Shown: piece by piece, positions 1 to 10,048 of the stretch
Numbering within the stretch: the stretch's first letter is position 1
Layout: each line of letters starts with the position of its first letter
Assembly (NCBI GenBank): GCA_027487485.1
Contig: JAIYDN010000021.1
Location: forward strand, 62,001-126,000
Source of the DNA: Planctomycetaceae bacterium
GTDB lineage: Bacteria > Planctomycetota > Planctomycetia > Pirellulales > Pirellulaceae
Reading direction: 5' to 3'
Length of the DNA stretch: 64,000 bases
Translations under genes and position numbers: made by a program
The notes under the pieces: model-generated
The model's input: only the letters and a program-made list of their open reading frames with translations
Databases searched by the model: none
Told to the model about the DNA's origin: nothing

Positions 1-2
1 AG

Positions 3-953
3 ATTCGCGAACGATTTCAAAACGCGGTGGACTTGCTTCGCGCCTTGCAATCCGACTTCCGTGCCGTTGAAGAAAGGTTTCAGAAGATTGCTCGCGAAGT
101 GCAACAACATCAGTCCTCAAGCGCTGATTCTCGAGGGCAGATTCTTGGACATGCACTCGATTCGGAAGATCTGCTCAAGCAACAAGACGAAGGGATCAGC
201 TTCTTCGCATTTGTTTCTTTTTTGTTTTCACCGACGCAACAGGCGGCTCTGCGAAAGAACATCGAGGAGATTCAGCATCTTGCCGCTTTGGCGGATCAGC
301 ACGATTCACTCGCCCGCGTTCGTAGGATGGTGCCATTGCTATTGGCCGAAGCGGAAAAGGTAATGCGTACTACCGCAAGGCTTTCTGTCACCTTGCGCCG
401 CCTTCTCGATGCAAGAGCGTCCGCTCATCGAATTCGACTTGCCAATGTTCTGCGGGACATTCGGAAGCAAGCGATGCTATTGCGAGGTGGCGATGCATGC
501 AAGTCGATTCAGCTGTCGGTGGATGCCGAAGCTGACCTGCATTCCCCCATGGCACGCACGTTTTGGGTTGCGTCCCAGGAATTTGAATCACACCAGCTGG
601 CGGAACAAGTGATTGATCCGAAGCATGCGAAAGCAATGGCCTCTGCATTCGCACGATTGCAGCGACTCGATTTGCGAAAATTGCGTGGGCAGATTCGCGA
701 ACTCACGCAAGATGGTGCGGAAACTTCATTGGTTGAATTGCTTCAGACGTGGCCGCTCGAAGGAGGAGTGGTGGACCTGCTTGGCTATCTTCAAATCGCC
801 CATGACGACGCGCATTCGATCGATACCTCGCGAATCGACCAGATCACGATCAACCAACCGCGAGGCAGGAACCGAGCCTTGGTGGTGTCCATTCCACACA
901 TCGTTTTTCAGCCAAAAGCATCCAATCGCGAAGTTGCCAAAAAACCTCGCTAG
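3..953 (+). CDS. jetA: JetA/MksF-like subunit (DUF3375), 5' end cut by window
   Basis: This is the C-terminal part (about 316 codons) of a kleisin-like subunit of the Wadjet/MksBEF condensin family. Those complexes recognise and remove plasmid DNA. The frame is open from the first bases of the window (I-R-E-R-F-Q-N-A-V-D-L-L), so the GTG at 27 is internal and the true start lies upstream. The FRAVEERF segment and the long charged helical stretches match DUF3375 proteins as I remember them. It is followed after 35 bp by a DUF4194-type gene and then an SMC-like ATPase, the usual JetA-JetB-JetC order, and that context carries much of the call. Confidence 0.8.
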   Translation: MRERFQNAVDLLRALQSDFRAVEERFQKIAREVQQHQSSSADSRGQILGHALDSEDLLKQQDEGISFFAFVSFLFSPTQQAALRKNIEEIQHLAALADQHDSLARVRRMVPLLLAEAEKVMRTTARLSVTLRRLLDARASAHRIRLANVLRDIRKQAMLLRGGDACKSIQLSVDAEADLHSPMARTFWVASQEFESHQLAEQVIDPKHAKAMASAFARLQRLDLRKLRGQIRELTQDGAETSLVELLQTWPLEGGVVDLLGYLQIAHDDAHSIDTSRIDQITINQPRGRNRALVVSIPHIVFQPKASNREVAKKPR

Positions 954-988
954 CCTTTACTCTTTCTTGACAGCAACCGAGCCCTATT

Positions 989-1627
989 GTGGATAGTTTC
1001 ATCAGCGATTCAAAAAGCATCCTACCGTCTACGATGGATTGGAGCCCTGTGGCTGTCCGGTTGCTTCAAGGTGTCGTTTACCACGACGATGGTCGCGAAA
1101 TGTGGGAACAGTTGTTGGAAAATGTTTCTCCACTTACGGAGTACTTTGGAAAATTGGGCCTGCTACTAGTAGTCAACGAACCAGACGCGATGGCCTACTT
1201 GCGGCAGTTGGACGAAGACGAAATCCCAGCAGACTATCCTTCGATGCCAAGATTGTTTCGCCGAACCCCGCTCGGGTACGATGCTACCCTGCTCTGTGTT
1301 TTGCTTCGCGACGAGCTTCGGCAATACGAAGAGGAAGACGTCCAAAACGAACGATGCGTTGTTTCTCAAATGGATTTGCTTTCGATGTGGGAAGCCTTCT
1401 TTCCCGATCAAACCGATTCTGTGCGACTGAATCGCAGCTTGACTGCTGCGCTTCGGAAAATGGAAGACCTCAAGTTTGTTCGTCCCTTTGAAAAGGATCC
1501 ACCGACTTGGGAGATCCGTCGCATCATCAAAGCAAGGCTGCCTCTAGCGGACTTGGAACGGTTGAGAGTTTCGTTAGCTTCCGTCGTTGGCAATTCGTCT
1601 GAAGAGAATGGAGCGGAAGATTCATGA
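989..1627 (+). CDS. jetB: JetB/MksE-like subunit (DUF4194)
   Basis: This 212-residue soluble protein starts at GTG 989. Its size, acidic character and winged-helix-like helices fit JetB/MksE, the KITE subunit that dimerises and bridges the kleisin JetA and the SMC JetC. A recognisable stretch is the middle region with FRRTPLGYDATLLCVLLRDEL, followed by a second helical half ending in RLPLADLERLRVSL, both as seen in DUF4194 proteins. Its stop overlaps the start of the SMC gene by 4 bp (ATGA), which indicates translational coupling within one operon. The family call rests on sequence style plus position between JetA and JetC. Confidence 0.8.
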   Translation: MDSFISDSKSILPSTMDWSPVAVRLLQGVVYHDDGREMWEQLLENVSPLTEYFGKLGLLLVVNEPDAMAYLRQLDEDEIPADYPSMPRLFRRTPLGYDATLLCVLLRDELRQYEEEDVQNERCVVSQMDLLSMWEAFFPDQTDSVRLNRSLTAALRKMEDLKFVRPFEKDPPTWEIRRIIKARLPLADLERLRVSLASVVGNSSEENGAEDS

Positions 1628-4600
1628 GCAATGTTTCATTCGATCGAGACCGCCCACCCTTGCAAGGTTTTCGACTGGCGAAGCTGGAAGTCTACAATTG
1701 GGGCACCTTTGACGGTTCCGTCTATTCCGTTCATCCAGCAGGCCAAACAACTTTGTTGGTGGGTGAAAACGGCTCGGGAAAATCTACCTTGGTCGATGCG
1801 ATGTTGACCTTATTGGTTCGGCCACAAACACGTAACTACAATGTTGCGGCCGGAGCATCGAAGAACGAACGTGACGAGAAAACCTACATTCGTGGTGCCT
1901 ACGATCGAACGGTTGGGGATGGTGGAAGACCTCAGATTCAGTATCTCCGCAGCGGTACTGGTCATTACACCGCGTTGCTTGCTGTCTTCGCCAACGAAGT
2001 GACAGGTGCTTGCTTCACCATATGCCAAGTGCTTTACTTGAATCACGAGAATGCAGTCGAGAAGGTTTATGCGTATTGCGAGACCGAGCGCGGGATTGTA
2101 CGCGACTTGGGAGAGCTTGGTACTGGCAGCTCGATCGCAAAAACCCTTCGCGACCGAGGTTTCAAAACCTCTGCGAGTTACAAAGAGTATTTTCAATGGT
2201 TGCAGAAGCGAACGGGCTTTCGTACCAAAGCCATGGATATCTTCAATCAAACGGTTGCCGTAAAAGATGTGCAACGCTTGGATGAATTCATTCGTTCGCA
2301 CATGTTGGAACGCAAGCCATGGAATGAGCGAGTTGGACGGCTACTTTCCCACTTTAGCGAATTAAGTGAAGCGCATCGGATGCTGGTGCGAATTCGTCAG
2401 CAAGAGGAATTGCTCCGCCCTATCATCGAGTCGGGAGAGCGTTATCGATCCAAGCAGCTGGAATGCCAACGCGCAAAAGTGTTGCTCACAGCCCTCCCCA
2501 TCTTTTATGCAGAGCAAACGATCGCATTGTTGGAACCGTTATGCAGTCAATGGCAACAGCAAATCCAAAACCTGCAGGAAGACATTCTTCGTCTCGAGCA
2601 AGTGCAAGACCGATTACGTAACGAGGTCGCTCGTTTGGAATTAGAAATCGAAAATGCAGGCGGAGATCGTCTGCGACAGTTACCAGGCTTAATCGAACAA
2701 GCTGAATCGATTGCGAAAAGCAAAGCACGCTTTCGCGCGATGTTTGAATCGCAACTACAAGTCGCAGGACTTGATATCCAAGTAACTTCGGCAGAACAAT
2801 TTGCGAAGGTTCGAAAAGCGAGCCATGCTCGACGAATTCAGCTTTTAGAAGAACGGCAGCGCAAACGAGCACTCGATGGCTCACTTCAATTTGAAATCGG
2901 TTCATTGACGCGGCAGCTCGCGCAGGACCGCTTGGAAGCAGAGGCCTTAGAAAAGAGAAAAGGGAATCTGCCGGAGTCGTTTATTGCAATGCGTGATGCC
3001 ATGTGCCGCGAGCTAAAAATTGCCCCAAGTGACCTCCCTTTTGCGGCCGAGTTGATCGCGGTGAATCCGCTGGAGCGAGATTGGGAGCCGTCCATTGAAC
3101 AGGTACTGCACTCGTTTGCGAGAAGCTTGCTGGTGTCGTCCGACTTCTACGGAAGAATTGCAGGATACGTCGATCGCACTCGATTGGTGGATAGCCGGGG
3201 GCATGGGCAGCGCCTGGTGTATTTGCGTGTTGGCTCCCGCAGCAAGTCCGCTTCCTCAACATCCTCCAACACGTTGAAGATACCTGGATCGCAGCATTCA
3301 TCAACCTTGATTCAAAAGCTGGAGTTTCCGGACCATCCGTTGGTGCCTTGGGTGAGAGCGGAATTGCAAAATCGATTTAACTATGTTGCATGCGAGACCA
3401 TAGAAGAGTTTCAGCAATGCGAAACTTCCGCGATGACTCGCAATCGGCACTTCAAGACGGGGAATTCGCGACACGAAAAGGATGATCGCCAAATGCCGGA
3501 CGATCGTCGACATTTTGTTCTCGGCTGGGACAATCGTGCGAAACGATCGAGCTTGTCGGAAGCCATTCGACGCGCCGAGTCCGACTTGCAGCAGTTACAT
3601 GATCGCTCCAAAAGCCTAGGTGTCGAGACGGACCGAATCACTTCAGCGATTGAAGCCTTGGATCACGCACTTAAGACCGAAGACTTCGATTCGATGGACA
3701 ACTCCAGGCATGAGTATGAAGCCTCGCAACTCAAGCTGGAGCGGCAACGGTTGGAGGAATCCGATGATCGTATTCGCGAACTAAAATTGCAATGCGAAGA
3801 TCGTAGGTCTGAGGCTGCTGGCTACCAACGAGATCGGGACCATGCGATCGCGCAGAAGACGATGCGAGAACGTGAATTGCGTGACGGTTCGCGTATGTTG
3901 GATGTTGCCAAGGATAAAGTTCGCAAGGCTCAAACCGATGCGGTATTAAAAGCTGCGAGCGAGCAGTTCCCGGAACTGCAAGAGATAATCCAAGAACGAC
4001 TCTCCTTAGAGAATCTGGGCACATTGCCTTCGGAGACCGAAAGAAAGCAGCGCGAGGTCGTCGACAAACTGCAAGAACGGCTGGTTCCTGTCATGCGTGA
4101 AGTCACCAGCGGGATGACTCGATTTCTGAACAAGTTTTCAGAAGAACAGTCGGATTTGGATGCAGATGTGGATTCATTGCCAAGTTTTGCGGCATTGTTT
4201 ACCAGAATCTCGCAAGACGATTTGCCCAAGCATGAAGAACGTTTTAAGCGTCGTCTCAATGAAAATGTTCTTTACGAGATTGGTTTGCTTCATGGCGGGC
4301 TGGAAGATGAACGCGATGAAATTCGCGACAAAATTGAACAACTCAATACGGCATTAAGGCTTCTCGAGTGGAAGAGCGGCACTTACATGCGATTGGAACC
4401 AAGCGATGTACAGGACCGAGAGATCCAAGACTTTCGACGCGATCTCGCTAGCTGTCTTACCGGAACCTTAGACGGTTCGTCCGAAGCCAACGAGGCGACT
4501 TTTGTGCGGATCGAGAAATTTGTTGCCAAGTTGCGTGACGACGGAAGCACTCGCTGGCGCGAGAAGGTGGTCGATGTTCGAAACTGGTTCAACTTTGCGG

Positions 4601-5001
4601 CTAGAGAGATTGTCAAAGCGACCGGGGAAGCTCGAAGCCATTACGATGGAGGAACTGGACAATCTGGAGGAGAAAAAGGGAAACTTGCCTTCTTAGTTTT
4701 GGTGGCTGCGATTGCGTACCAGTACGATTTGAAACCCGATGAGGAGCAAGGGGACCGATTTCACTTTGTGATGGTGGACGAGATGTTCTCACGCAGTGAC
4801 GATGCTCATGCGGAATACGCATTAGATCTGTTCGCCAGGTTCGGTCTTCAGTTGTTGATCGTAGCCCCGCTCGATGCTAAGGCTCGCGTGGTGGAGCCTT
4901 ATGTTGGAACGTATTTGCATGTGGTGAAGAATAAGCAAACCAACAAGAGCGAACTCATTGCAATCACAGCAGAAGAGCTTCACGAATTTGTACCATCTTA
5001 A
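1624..5001 (+). CDS. jetC: JetC/MksB-like SMC ATPase
   Basis: This 1125-residue SMC-like ATPase would be the motor that extrudes DNA loops in a Wadjet/MksBEF complex. The Walker A motif GENGSGKST lies at residues 47-55. Two long coiled-coil blocks follow, separated by a hinge-like globular part around residues 450-620. Near the C-terminus come the ABC signature GGTGQSGGEKGK (about 1010-1021) and Walker B VMVDEMFSRSDD (about 1047-1058). The opening KLEVYNWGTFDG is typical of the JetC/MksB group. The ATG overlaps the jetB stop. No jetD/MksG nuclease gene follows; the next gene is convergent. Confidence 0.9.
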   Translation: MSNVSFDRDRPPLQGFRLAKLEVYNWGTFDGSVYSVHPAGQTTLLVGENGSGKSTLVDAMLTLLVRPQTRNYNVAAGASKNERDEKTYIRGAYDRTVGDGGRPQIQYLRSGTGHYTALLAVFANEVTGACFTICQVLYLNHENAVEKVYAYCETERGIVRDLGELGTGSSIAKTLRDRGFKTSASYKEYFQWLQKRTGFRTKAMDIFNQTVAVKDVQRLDEFIRSHMLERKPWNERVGRLLSHFSELSEAHRMLVRIRQQEELLRPIIESGERYRSKQLECQRAKVLLTALPIFYAEQTIALLEPLCSQWQQQIQNLQEDILRLEQVQDRLRNEVARLELEIENAGGDRLRQLPGLIEQAESIAKSKARFRAMFESQLQVAGLDIQVTSAEQFAKVRKASHARRIQLLEERQRKRALDGSLQFEIGSLTRQLAQDRLEAEALEKRKGNLPESFIAMRDAMCRELKIAPSDLPFAAELIAVNPLERDWEPSIEQVLHSFARSLLVSSDFYGRIAGYVDRTRLVDSRGHGQRLVYLRVGSRSKSASSTSSNTLKIPGSQHSSTLIQKLEFPDHPLVPWVRAELQNRFNYVACETIEEFQQCETSAMTRNRHFKTGNSRHEKDDRQMPDDRRHFVLGWDNRAKRSSLSEAIRRAESDLQQLHDRSKSLGVETDRITSAIEALDHALKTEDFDSMDNSRHEYEASQLKLERQRLEESDDRIRELKLQCEDRRSEAAGYQRDRDHAIAQKTMRERELRDGSRMLDVAKDKVRKAQTDAVLKAASEQFPELQEIIQERLSLENLGTLPSETERKQREVVDKLQERLVPVMREVTSGMTRFLNKFSEEQSDLDADVDSLPSFAALFTRISQDDLPKHEERFKRRLNENVLYEIGLLHGGLEDERDEIRDKIEQLNTALRLLEWKSGTYMRLEPSDVQDREIQDFRRDLASCLTGTLDGSSEANEATFVRIEKFVAKLRDDGSTRWREKVVDVRNWFNFAAREIVKATGEARSHYDGGTGQSGGEKGKLAFLVLVAAIAYQYDLKPDEEQGDRFHFVMVDEMFSRSDDAHAEYALDLFARFGLQLLIVAPLDAKARVVEPYVGTYLHVVKNKQTNKSELIAITAEELHEFVPS

Positions 5002-5027
5002 AGGTACAGCCCGACCCGTTTACCTTT
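5000..5027. terminator. Possible bidirectional terminator between jetC and hydrolase
   Basis: A 7-bp inverted repeat (AAAGGTA at 5000-5006 and TACCTTT at 5021-5027) spans the short gap between two convergent stops. The T-run is only four bases, so this is a weak candidate. Confidence 0.35.
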
Positions 5028-6150
5028 TCGTATCGAGTGAACTTTCGAGCCCATTTCCCGACAAGAATGAAACTGTGGCTCTAACGACCGACGGATCACT
5101 CATTAAAAACGAATGAATGACCGGTACGGTTGCAATCTCGGTCATACCTTCCAGTGTCGCTTCCTCCAAAGTAACGACCCCATCACTGGGCCCGTCTAAA
5201 AGCGGATTTTGAAGTGGGCTACTCGAAATATCGCCGGCTACAATCGCGAACGGGCACGGAGGCGTTCCAAGTCCATCTTTGAGAGCCTGCCATGATGGCC
5301 CAAGTTGCATCCCGGAATTACCCGTAATCGTTTCGAAAACTCCTAGTTTTGCGAGCCTAGCAGCGAACGCCGAACCTTGATTCGGAGGTCCCAGCATAAC
5401 AATTCGGTTGAGACGCAGTAGTACATTCTTCGGGTCTGCGTCTCGCTGCCATTCCCCAATGGCTTGCCGAAAGACAATGTTCCCTAGACTATGCCCAACC
5501 GCACTGATCTTGGGATTCCCCGGCAGGTTTTCAATCATCTCCCTGAGAGCGGCGGAATGCGATGCAATGCTGTTTCTCGTGCTTGCATAGGAAAAGTAAA
5601 TGGCTGTTCGCGCCTGTTTGCTTTCATGATTCTGCTTTTCGAATTCTTGGTCATAGCGCAACAATTCGGTTTCGATCGGAGTCATACTGCTTGCCGTTCG
5701 CATCAAACCGTGAATCAAAATCACCACTTCGGTTGGAGCCTTGAGATCAGAGCTTTTCTCGATGACAAGCGACAGTTCGTCGAGAACCGCTTGACGTGAA
5801 CCCCATGCTCGACGAACCGAGTTGGGATCGAGCAAACGCCAATGGTTGAGAGTGCTGTTGTACTGCACTCGCCAACCATGGAACCATCGGTAGTCTGTCC
5901 AAAATTGCATACCACCCATAGTTGGCAGTGGTAGATTCCAATTTGCTTTTTCTTTCAAGTTATCACTCACTTCATCTAAACCTGGGTTGGGCTGAGCGAA
6001 TCCGATCGTGGCGTGAAACAGGAAGACGGTTGCTAAGATTGGTACTTTCCAAAGTAGGGCAATGCTCGAACCGATGGAATCCCACCGAGTCTTTTTTACA
6101 AAGCCCCGAGAAAAATGCGAGAACGGTTTAACAATAACGCAAGGAATCAC
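5020..6150 (-). CDS. Secreted alpha/beta hydrolase, lipase-like
   Basis: This 376-residue alpha/beta-hydrolase carries an N-terminal hydrophobic export segment (KVPILATVFLFHATIGFAQ, about residues 34-52), so it probably acts in the periplasm or outside. The oxyanion strand is VVILIHGLM, the nucleophile elbow is GHSLGN, and plausible Asp and His partners are in GPSDGVV and VIHSFLM near the C-terminus. This layout resembles triacylglycerol lipases and PGAP1-like esterases; the substrate cannot be read. The GTG start overlaps the stop of the potassium transporter gene by 4 bp, so it is probably translated by coupling. An internal start nearer the signal segment is possible. Confidence 0.75.
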   Translation of the reverse strand: MIPCVIVKPFSHFSRGFVKKTRWDSIGSSIALLWKVPILATVFLFHATIGFAQPNPGLDEVSDNLKEKANWNLPLPTMGGMQFWTDYRWFHGWRVQYNSTLNHWRLLDPNSVRRAWGSRQAVLDELSLVIEKSSDLKAPTEVVILIHGLMRTASSMTPIETELLRYDQEFEKQNHESKQARTAIYFSYASTRNSIASHSAALREMIENLPGNPKISAVGHSLGNIVFRQAIGEWQRDADPKNVLLRLNRIVMLGPPNQGSAFAARLAKLGVFETITGNSGMQLGPSWQALKDGLGTPPCPFAIVAGDISSSPLQNPLLDGPSDGVVTLEEATLEGMTEIATVPVIHSFLMSDPSVVRATVSFLSGNGLESSLDTKR

Positions 6151-8498
6151 AACGAGCCTTTGAGAGCGGGTTGCAATTCTGTTTTTGGGTTGCTGGAATC
6201 GTCAGAGGCGATTTCTAATTCGGGTAAGCGAATTCGAACGCCGTTCTTTCCGAAAACGATTGGAATCAGTTCTTTGGAAACGCCCGCGTCGTAGGTCAGA
6301 CCGTAATACTTGTGAGCCGGTGCGGAGAGACGCAGAACCCAGCGAAGCAACTCGATACGAATCGATTGAAAGAAGGGCAAATCCGGTTGGCTGATGATCT
6401 CTTCTTCACCTACCTCGACGATCCAACGGTCGGCTGCGATTTCCATCTTGCCGCGGCGCTGTAGGTCCTTCAGAGCTCCACGGATGTCGGTTTGTTCCAT
6501 GTACCCGTAAGTCACATTCACAGCGTAGATATCATTTCCAAGCTTGATGACTTCATATCGGTTTGCATCATCAAACGTGGCGTTCGAAATTTGGTTGATA
6601 TGAAATAACGTAACGTGCGATGGGAGAACGCCATACTTTTTCAGGAAAACACGCAACGTAACGGGCGTGTAGTCATCGAGAGTGCGAATAGGCTGGGAGC
6701 ATAGAAAGACCGCAGCGCGATCGCTTTCTACCAATCGGCGGCGGCCTTGGATCAATGTTCGTGCCAACGGCAAGTTTTCATCGATGGCGATTTGAATCTC
6801 GTCCACCTTCTCACGGAGCATCACCAACCAGTCGATCTTCTTTCCTTCACGGAAACCGAAATCGTAAAAGGCGCGAGCCATTTGCGAACGCCCCCATTGC
6901 CAAGTCATCATGATCACGACCAATACGGATGCGATCCCAATTGGAAAATAGCCTCCACTGGCGATCTTGGTTAGGTTGCTGACAAAGAACATCATGTCGA
7001 TGCACATGATCGGGGAACAGACCGCAAGGACTTGCCAAAGCTTCCAATTCCAACGGTAAAAGGCAACGTAGCCAAACATCAGCGTGGTGATTCCCATCGT
7101 TCCGGTGACGGCGATCCCGTAGGCAGAGGCAAGATTTCCGGCCGTGCGGAACGCTAGTGTCGCAATGACACAGCCGACGAAAAGGGCCCAATTCACCGAA
7201 GGGATATAGACTTGCCCTTCCGCTTCATGACTGGTGTAACGCACTAGTTGCCGAGGAGCAAATCCTAGCGCAATCGCTTGTTTGACGATCGAAAACATGC
7301 CGGTGATCAAAGCCTGGGAGGCGATAAAAGCGGCGCAAGCTGCGACGCAGAGATCCGCAACATAGATCAATTGATTCAGTGCTTTGTAGCCTTCAATCTG
7401 GGGCGTTAGCGCGAAGAAAGTGTTGGCACGGGGGGGAACTCCTAATTCAAGTAGATAACCAACCTGTCCCGCGTAATTGACCAGTAGGCATGGCATGACG
7501 ATGGAGTACCAGGCCAACATCACAGGTCTTCGGCCTGAGTCCGCTGGATCGACGCTCATCCCGTCGCAACATTGCTTCTTGGTGCGGCGCATGAAATGGC
7601 CAATATCAGCGTACTTGGCTTCGCCGCCTGTGATCGCAAGTACGACAACTCCGAAAATGGCGAACATGCCTAACGTTGGGAAGCTCCACACGAAGTCGAA
7701 TGCATACATGGGATTGACGGCTTTGAACACTTCGGGGTTACGTACAACCCAAGGCAAGCCTTTGAGCGCGATCCAAGGGAACCAAACCAGCAGCATGAAC
7801 CAGCCGAACATTCCGCCAACTTTGCTGGTGCCGCGCCATTGAGGCTTAAACAAAATGAACAGGCTGATTAAAGTCGCGATGATAGCCCATTGTTCACCCA
7901 ATGGTTCGTATGCACCCAGCATGCTAATGGCCGGAGTGATAATGCCATCCGCGGCGAGGAGTCCTGCGGCAGATACAACGAAAAAGCTGAGAATGCCTAT
8001 GCCAAATATCTTGCCCGTGTATCCACGCAGTAGTCCCCACAATGCGAAATCTCCTCCTTCGCCGCGATTGTCCGCTCGCATGATCAGAAGGTCGTATTTG
8101 ACGGTCAAGAAGATCAATGCCCAAAAAATCAAGCTTAGGCTACCAAGTGCTTCATTGGCGGTTACCAGATCGCGGCCACCATTTTTCAGGATTGCTTCCA
8201 GTTGCTCCTTGGGCAAATGTTCATGTTTGAGTCTGATCGTTTCCCGCGTCAGTTCCATGACGCAATACAGAACCGATGTTCCGATGTCGCCGTAAACCGT
8301 TCCAGAGGCTTCGCGGATTTTCGTAAATAAGCCAGATCCGTGCGAATGATGATCATCCGATGTGTCAGACTCGGCCGCTTTGGCGTTTTCAGGATCAGGG
8401 TTGGAGATAGACGCTACGGATTGAATTCCGTCAGAATTAGGACTAATGTCCGAGTCGCTCACGATACAATTTTCCAAGAGAAATGAATTGGGTGGCAT
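6147..8498 (-). CDS. kup: KUP/Trk-type potassium uptake permease
   Basis: This 783-residue integral membrane protein imports potassium, probably by proton symport as in the KUP/HAK/KT family. The family signatures are clear: TVYGDIGTSVLY near residue 70, SLIFWALIFLTVKYDLLIMRADNRGEGG near residues 125-150, then about twelve hydrophobic segments to about residue 545, and a soluble C-terminal domain of over 200 residues. An N-terminal acidic cytoplasmic tail of about 60 residues is longer than usual. It is the first gene of a two-gene unit with the overlapping lipase-like hydrolase. The 194-bp spacer upstream (8499-8692) must hold its promoter; I see no strong consensus there. Confidence 0.9.
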   Translation of the reverse strand: MPPNSFLLENCIVSDSDISPNSDGIQSVASISNPDPENAKAAESDTSDDHHSHGSGLFTKIREASGTVYGDIGTSVLYCVMELTRETIRLKHEHLPKEQLEAILKNGGRDLVTANEALGSLSLIFWALIFLTVKYDLLIMRADNRGEGGDFALWGLLRGYTGKIFGIGILSFFVVSAAGLLAADGIITPAISMLGAYEPLGEQWAIIATLISLFILFKPQWRGTSKVGGMFGWFMLLVWFPWIALKGLPWVVRNPEVFKAVNPMYAFDFVWSFPTLGMFAIFGVVVLAITGGEAKYADIGHFMRRTKKQCCDGMSVDPADSGRRPVMLAWYSIVMPCLLVNYAGQVGYLLELGVPPRANTFFALTPQIEGYKALNQLIYVADLCVAACAAFIASQALITGMFSIVKQAIALGFAPRQLVRYTSHEAEGQVYIPSVNWALFVGCVIATLAFRTAGNLASAYGIAVTGTMGITTLMFGYVAFYRWNWKLWQVLAVCSPIMCIDMMFFVSNLTKIASGGYFPIGIASVLVVIMMTWQWGRSQMARAFYDFGFREGKKIDWLVMLREKVDEIQIAIDENLPLARTLIQGRRRLVESDRAAVFLCSQPIRTLDDYTPVTLRVFLKKYGVLPSHVTLFHINQISNATFDDANRYEVIKLGNDIYAVNVTYGYMEQTDIRGALKDLQRRGKMEIAADRWIVEVGEEEIISQPDLPFFQSIRIELLRWVLRLSAPAHKYYGLTYDAGVSKELIPIVFGKNGVRIRLPELEIASDDSSNPKTELQPALKGSL

Positions 8499-8692
8499 TG
8501 TGCCACACCATCATCATTAGCATCGTTTGCATTTACGCAATAGCCTTCCCCACAAGAGGGGGGGCGGTCGGTTGCGAAGTTTCATGGGAATTCAACCCGA
8601 TTAAACTCTCTCGGCGAACTGAAAACGAAACGAAAACAGCGAGATCGGCGATTCGTTGGCGCGGCGTCAATCAACCACGCCACCCAGGTCGA

Positions 8693-10030
8693 TTATCGAT
8701 TGGTTCTTACTAGGGCGACGCGAAAGCCAAGGTCGTAGTTGCGATAGCTAGGTGCGTTTTGGGCGCGGAATGCGGACCTACAAGCCCACGTTGCAGCTCC
8801 AATAGTACCGCCTCGAATCGCGCAGTCGGTAAAGCCTTGATCCCCCTTCGTTACCATAGGATCAGCTCCCCCAGGTAACATTCCAGCAAAAACGTCGAAG
8901 CACCACTCTTGGACATTGCCATGCATGTCGTAGATTCCCCAATCGTTGGGTCTTTTTTTACCAACTTCGCGGGCACGGCTATCGCCCAACTTCGATGCGT
9001 TTTTCGAATACCAAGCAAATTCACCAAGCTGGTCTGCATCCTCACCAAAACAATAGGCCGAAGTTTTGCCAGCTCGGCATGCGTATTCCCACTGTGCCTC
9101 TGTTGTTAATCGGTACTCCCAATCTGCCGGCAAGCTGCCCGACTGACGCTCTTGTTGGGTTAGCTTGTGGGCAAACTCAATCGCATCGGCCCGGTTGATA
9201 TAACTGGCCGCGATGTTTTCTCCTTCCTGGACGTATTTGCTGCCAAGCCATGGGGAAGTGCCTATGACAGTCTTCCATTGGGATTGTGTTACTTCGGTCT
9301 GACCAATCCAAAAGCCATGCGACAGCTCGACTTCGACCTGGGTCTCTCCGCACCCGCGGTCCTGCTCCGTGGTTGGACTGCCCATAACAAAACGACCTGC
9401 CGGTAACCAAACAAGCTTCATACCATGGCCGTTGTCGCTGCGTAGCTCTCCAACGTTGCTACCTGCGAAAGAGTCTTTTTTCGCATCCATTCCGTCGTTG
9501 GGCAACGGATCTGACGCGATCGCTGTATCTCGTTTTGCTTTCACGGTTCCAAGCACAAGCGAACCGTCCAACTTGCCTAATAAATTGGGCGACTGAGCTT
9601 CAGCAGCCGGGAAATCAGGCAAATCTTTCGATTCCATCGTCATTCGATTCGATACATAGTCGGTAATGCTTTCCGAAGTGATTTCTTGGCTATAGTTGTT
9701 GACTGCATTGCCTCTTAACCCCTCCAGCAAATAATGAGTGAAGATCCCGTGTTTGAGCGTTGCAGATTCATACGAGCGGGCTCCCGGCTGGGCGGCCAAG
9801 AAAAGAGATAGCTTGCCTGAAATTCTTTGGAACCCGCTGCCATCAATACCTTTTGCTTTCGCCGTATTCTCCCGGCATGCATCCAACCATATTAGGTTTC
9901 GGAAGCTGCCACTTTGCTTTTCGAGGCGAGACAAAAGTTCGTTGAGGGAAATCAGGGTTCGCTCGTCCGAGGACTTTGCATTCACGGGACACAAAAAAGA
10001 TTCGTCCACATCATCGACTTTTCCACTCAA
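8693..10030 (-). CDS. Caspase (C-terminal half) plus FGE-sulfatase domain, after in-frame TAG
   Basis: This reading frame carries the catalytic Cys region of a caspase-fold peptidase (WLDACRENT, Cys about residue 52) followed by a linker and a formylglycine-generating-enzyme-like domain (from MKLVWLPAGRFVMGSP through LTTEAQWEYACRAGKT and GNVQEWCFD to the end). The catalytic His (SGHG) lies in the ORF just upstream in the same frame, separated by one TAG codon at 10046-10048. The TTG at 10028-10030 is merely the first start-like codon after that stop; no convincing ribosome site precedes it. Caspase-FGE fusions are known in planctomycetes. The gene is either broken, wrongly sequenced at one base, or read through. 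Confidence 0.75.
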   Translation of the reverse strand: MSGKVDDVDESFLCPVNAKSSDERTLISLNELLSRLEKQSGSFRNLIWLDACRENTAKAKGIDGSGFQRISGKLSLFLAAQPGARSYESATLKHGIFTHYLLEGLRGNAVNNYSQEITSESITDYVSNRMTMESKDLPDFPAAEAQSPNLLGKLDGSLVLGTVKAKRDTAIASDPLPNDGMDAKKDSFAGSNVGELRSDNGHGMKLVWLPAGRFVMGSPTTEQDRGCGETQVEVELSHGFWIGQTEVTQSQWKTVIGTSPWLGSKYVQEGENIAASYINRADAIEFAHKLTQQERQSGSLPADWEYRLTTEAQWEYACRAGKTSAYCFGEDADQLGEFAWYSKNASKLGDSRAREVGKKRPNDWGIYDMHGNVQEWCFDVFAGMLPGGADPMVTKGDQGFTDCAIRGGTIGAATWACRSAFRAQNAPSYRNYDLGFRVALVRTNR

Positions 10031-10045
10031 GCCCTTCCGTTGGAC

Positions 10046-10048
10046 CTA
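10046..10048 (-). other. In-frame TAG interrupting caspase-FGE gene
   Basis: On the minus strand the codons read GGT-TTG-ATG-AAG-TAG-GTC-CAA-CGG and remain open on both sides. The stop falls between the His and Cys of the peptidase dyad. Confidence 0.85.

Noticed and set aside
8499-8692. Sigma-54 type promoter near the TGGCAC-like bases upstream of kup
   Set aside because: The TGGCAC match is not followed by TTGC at the needed distance.
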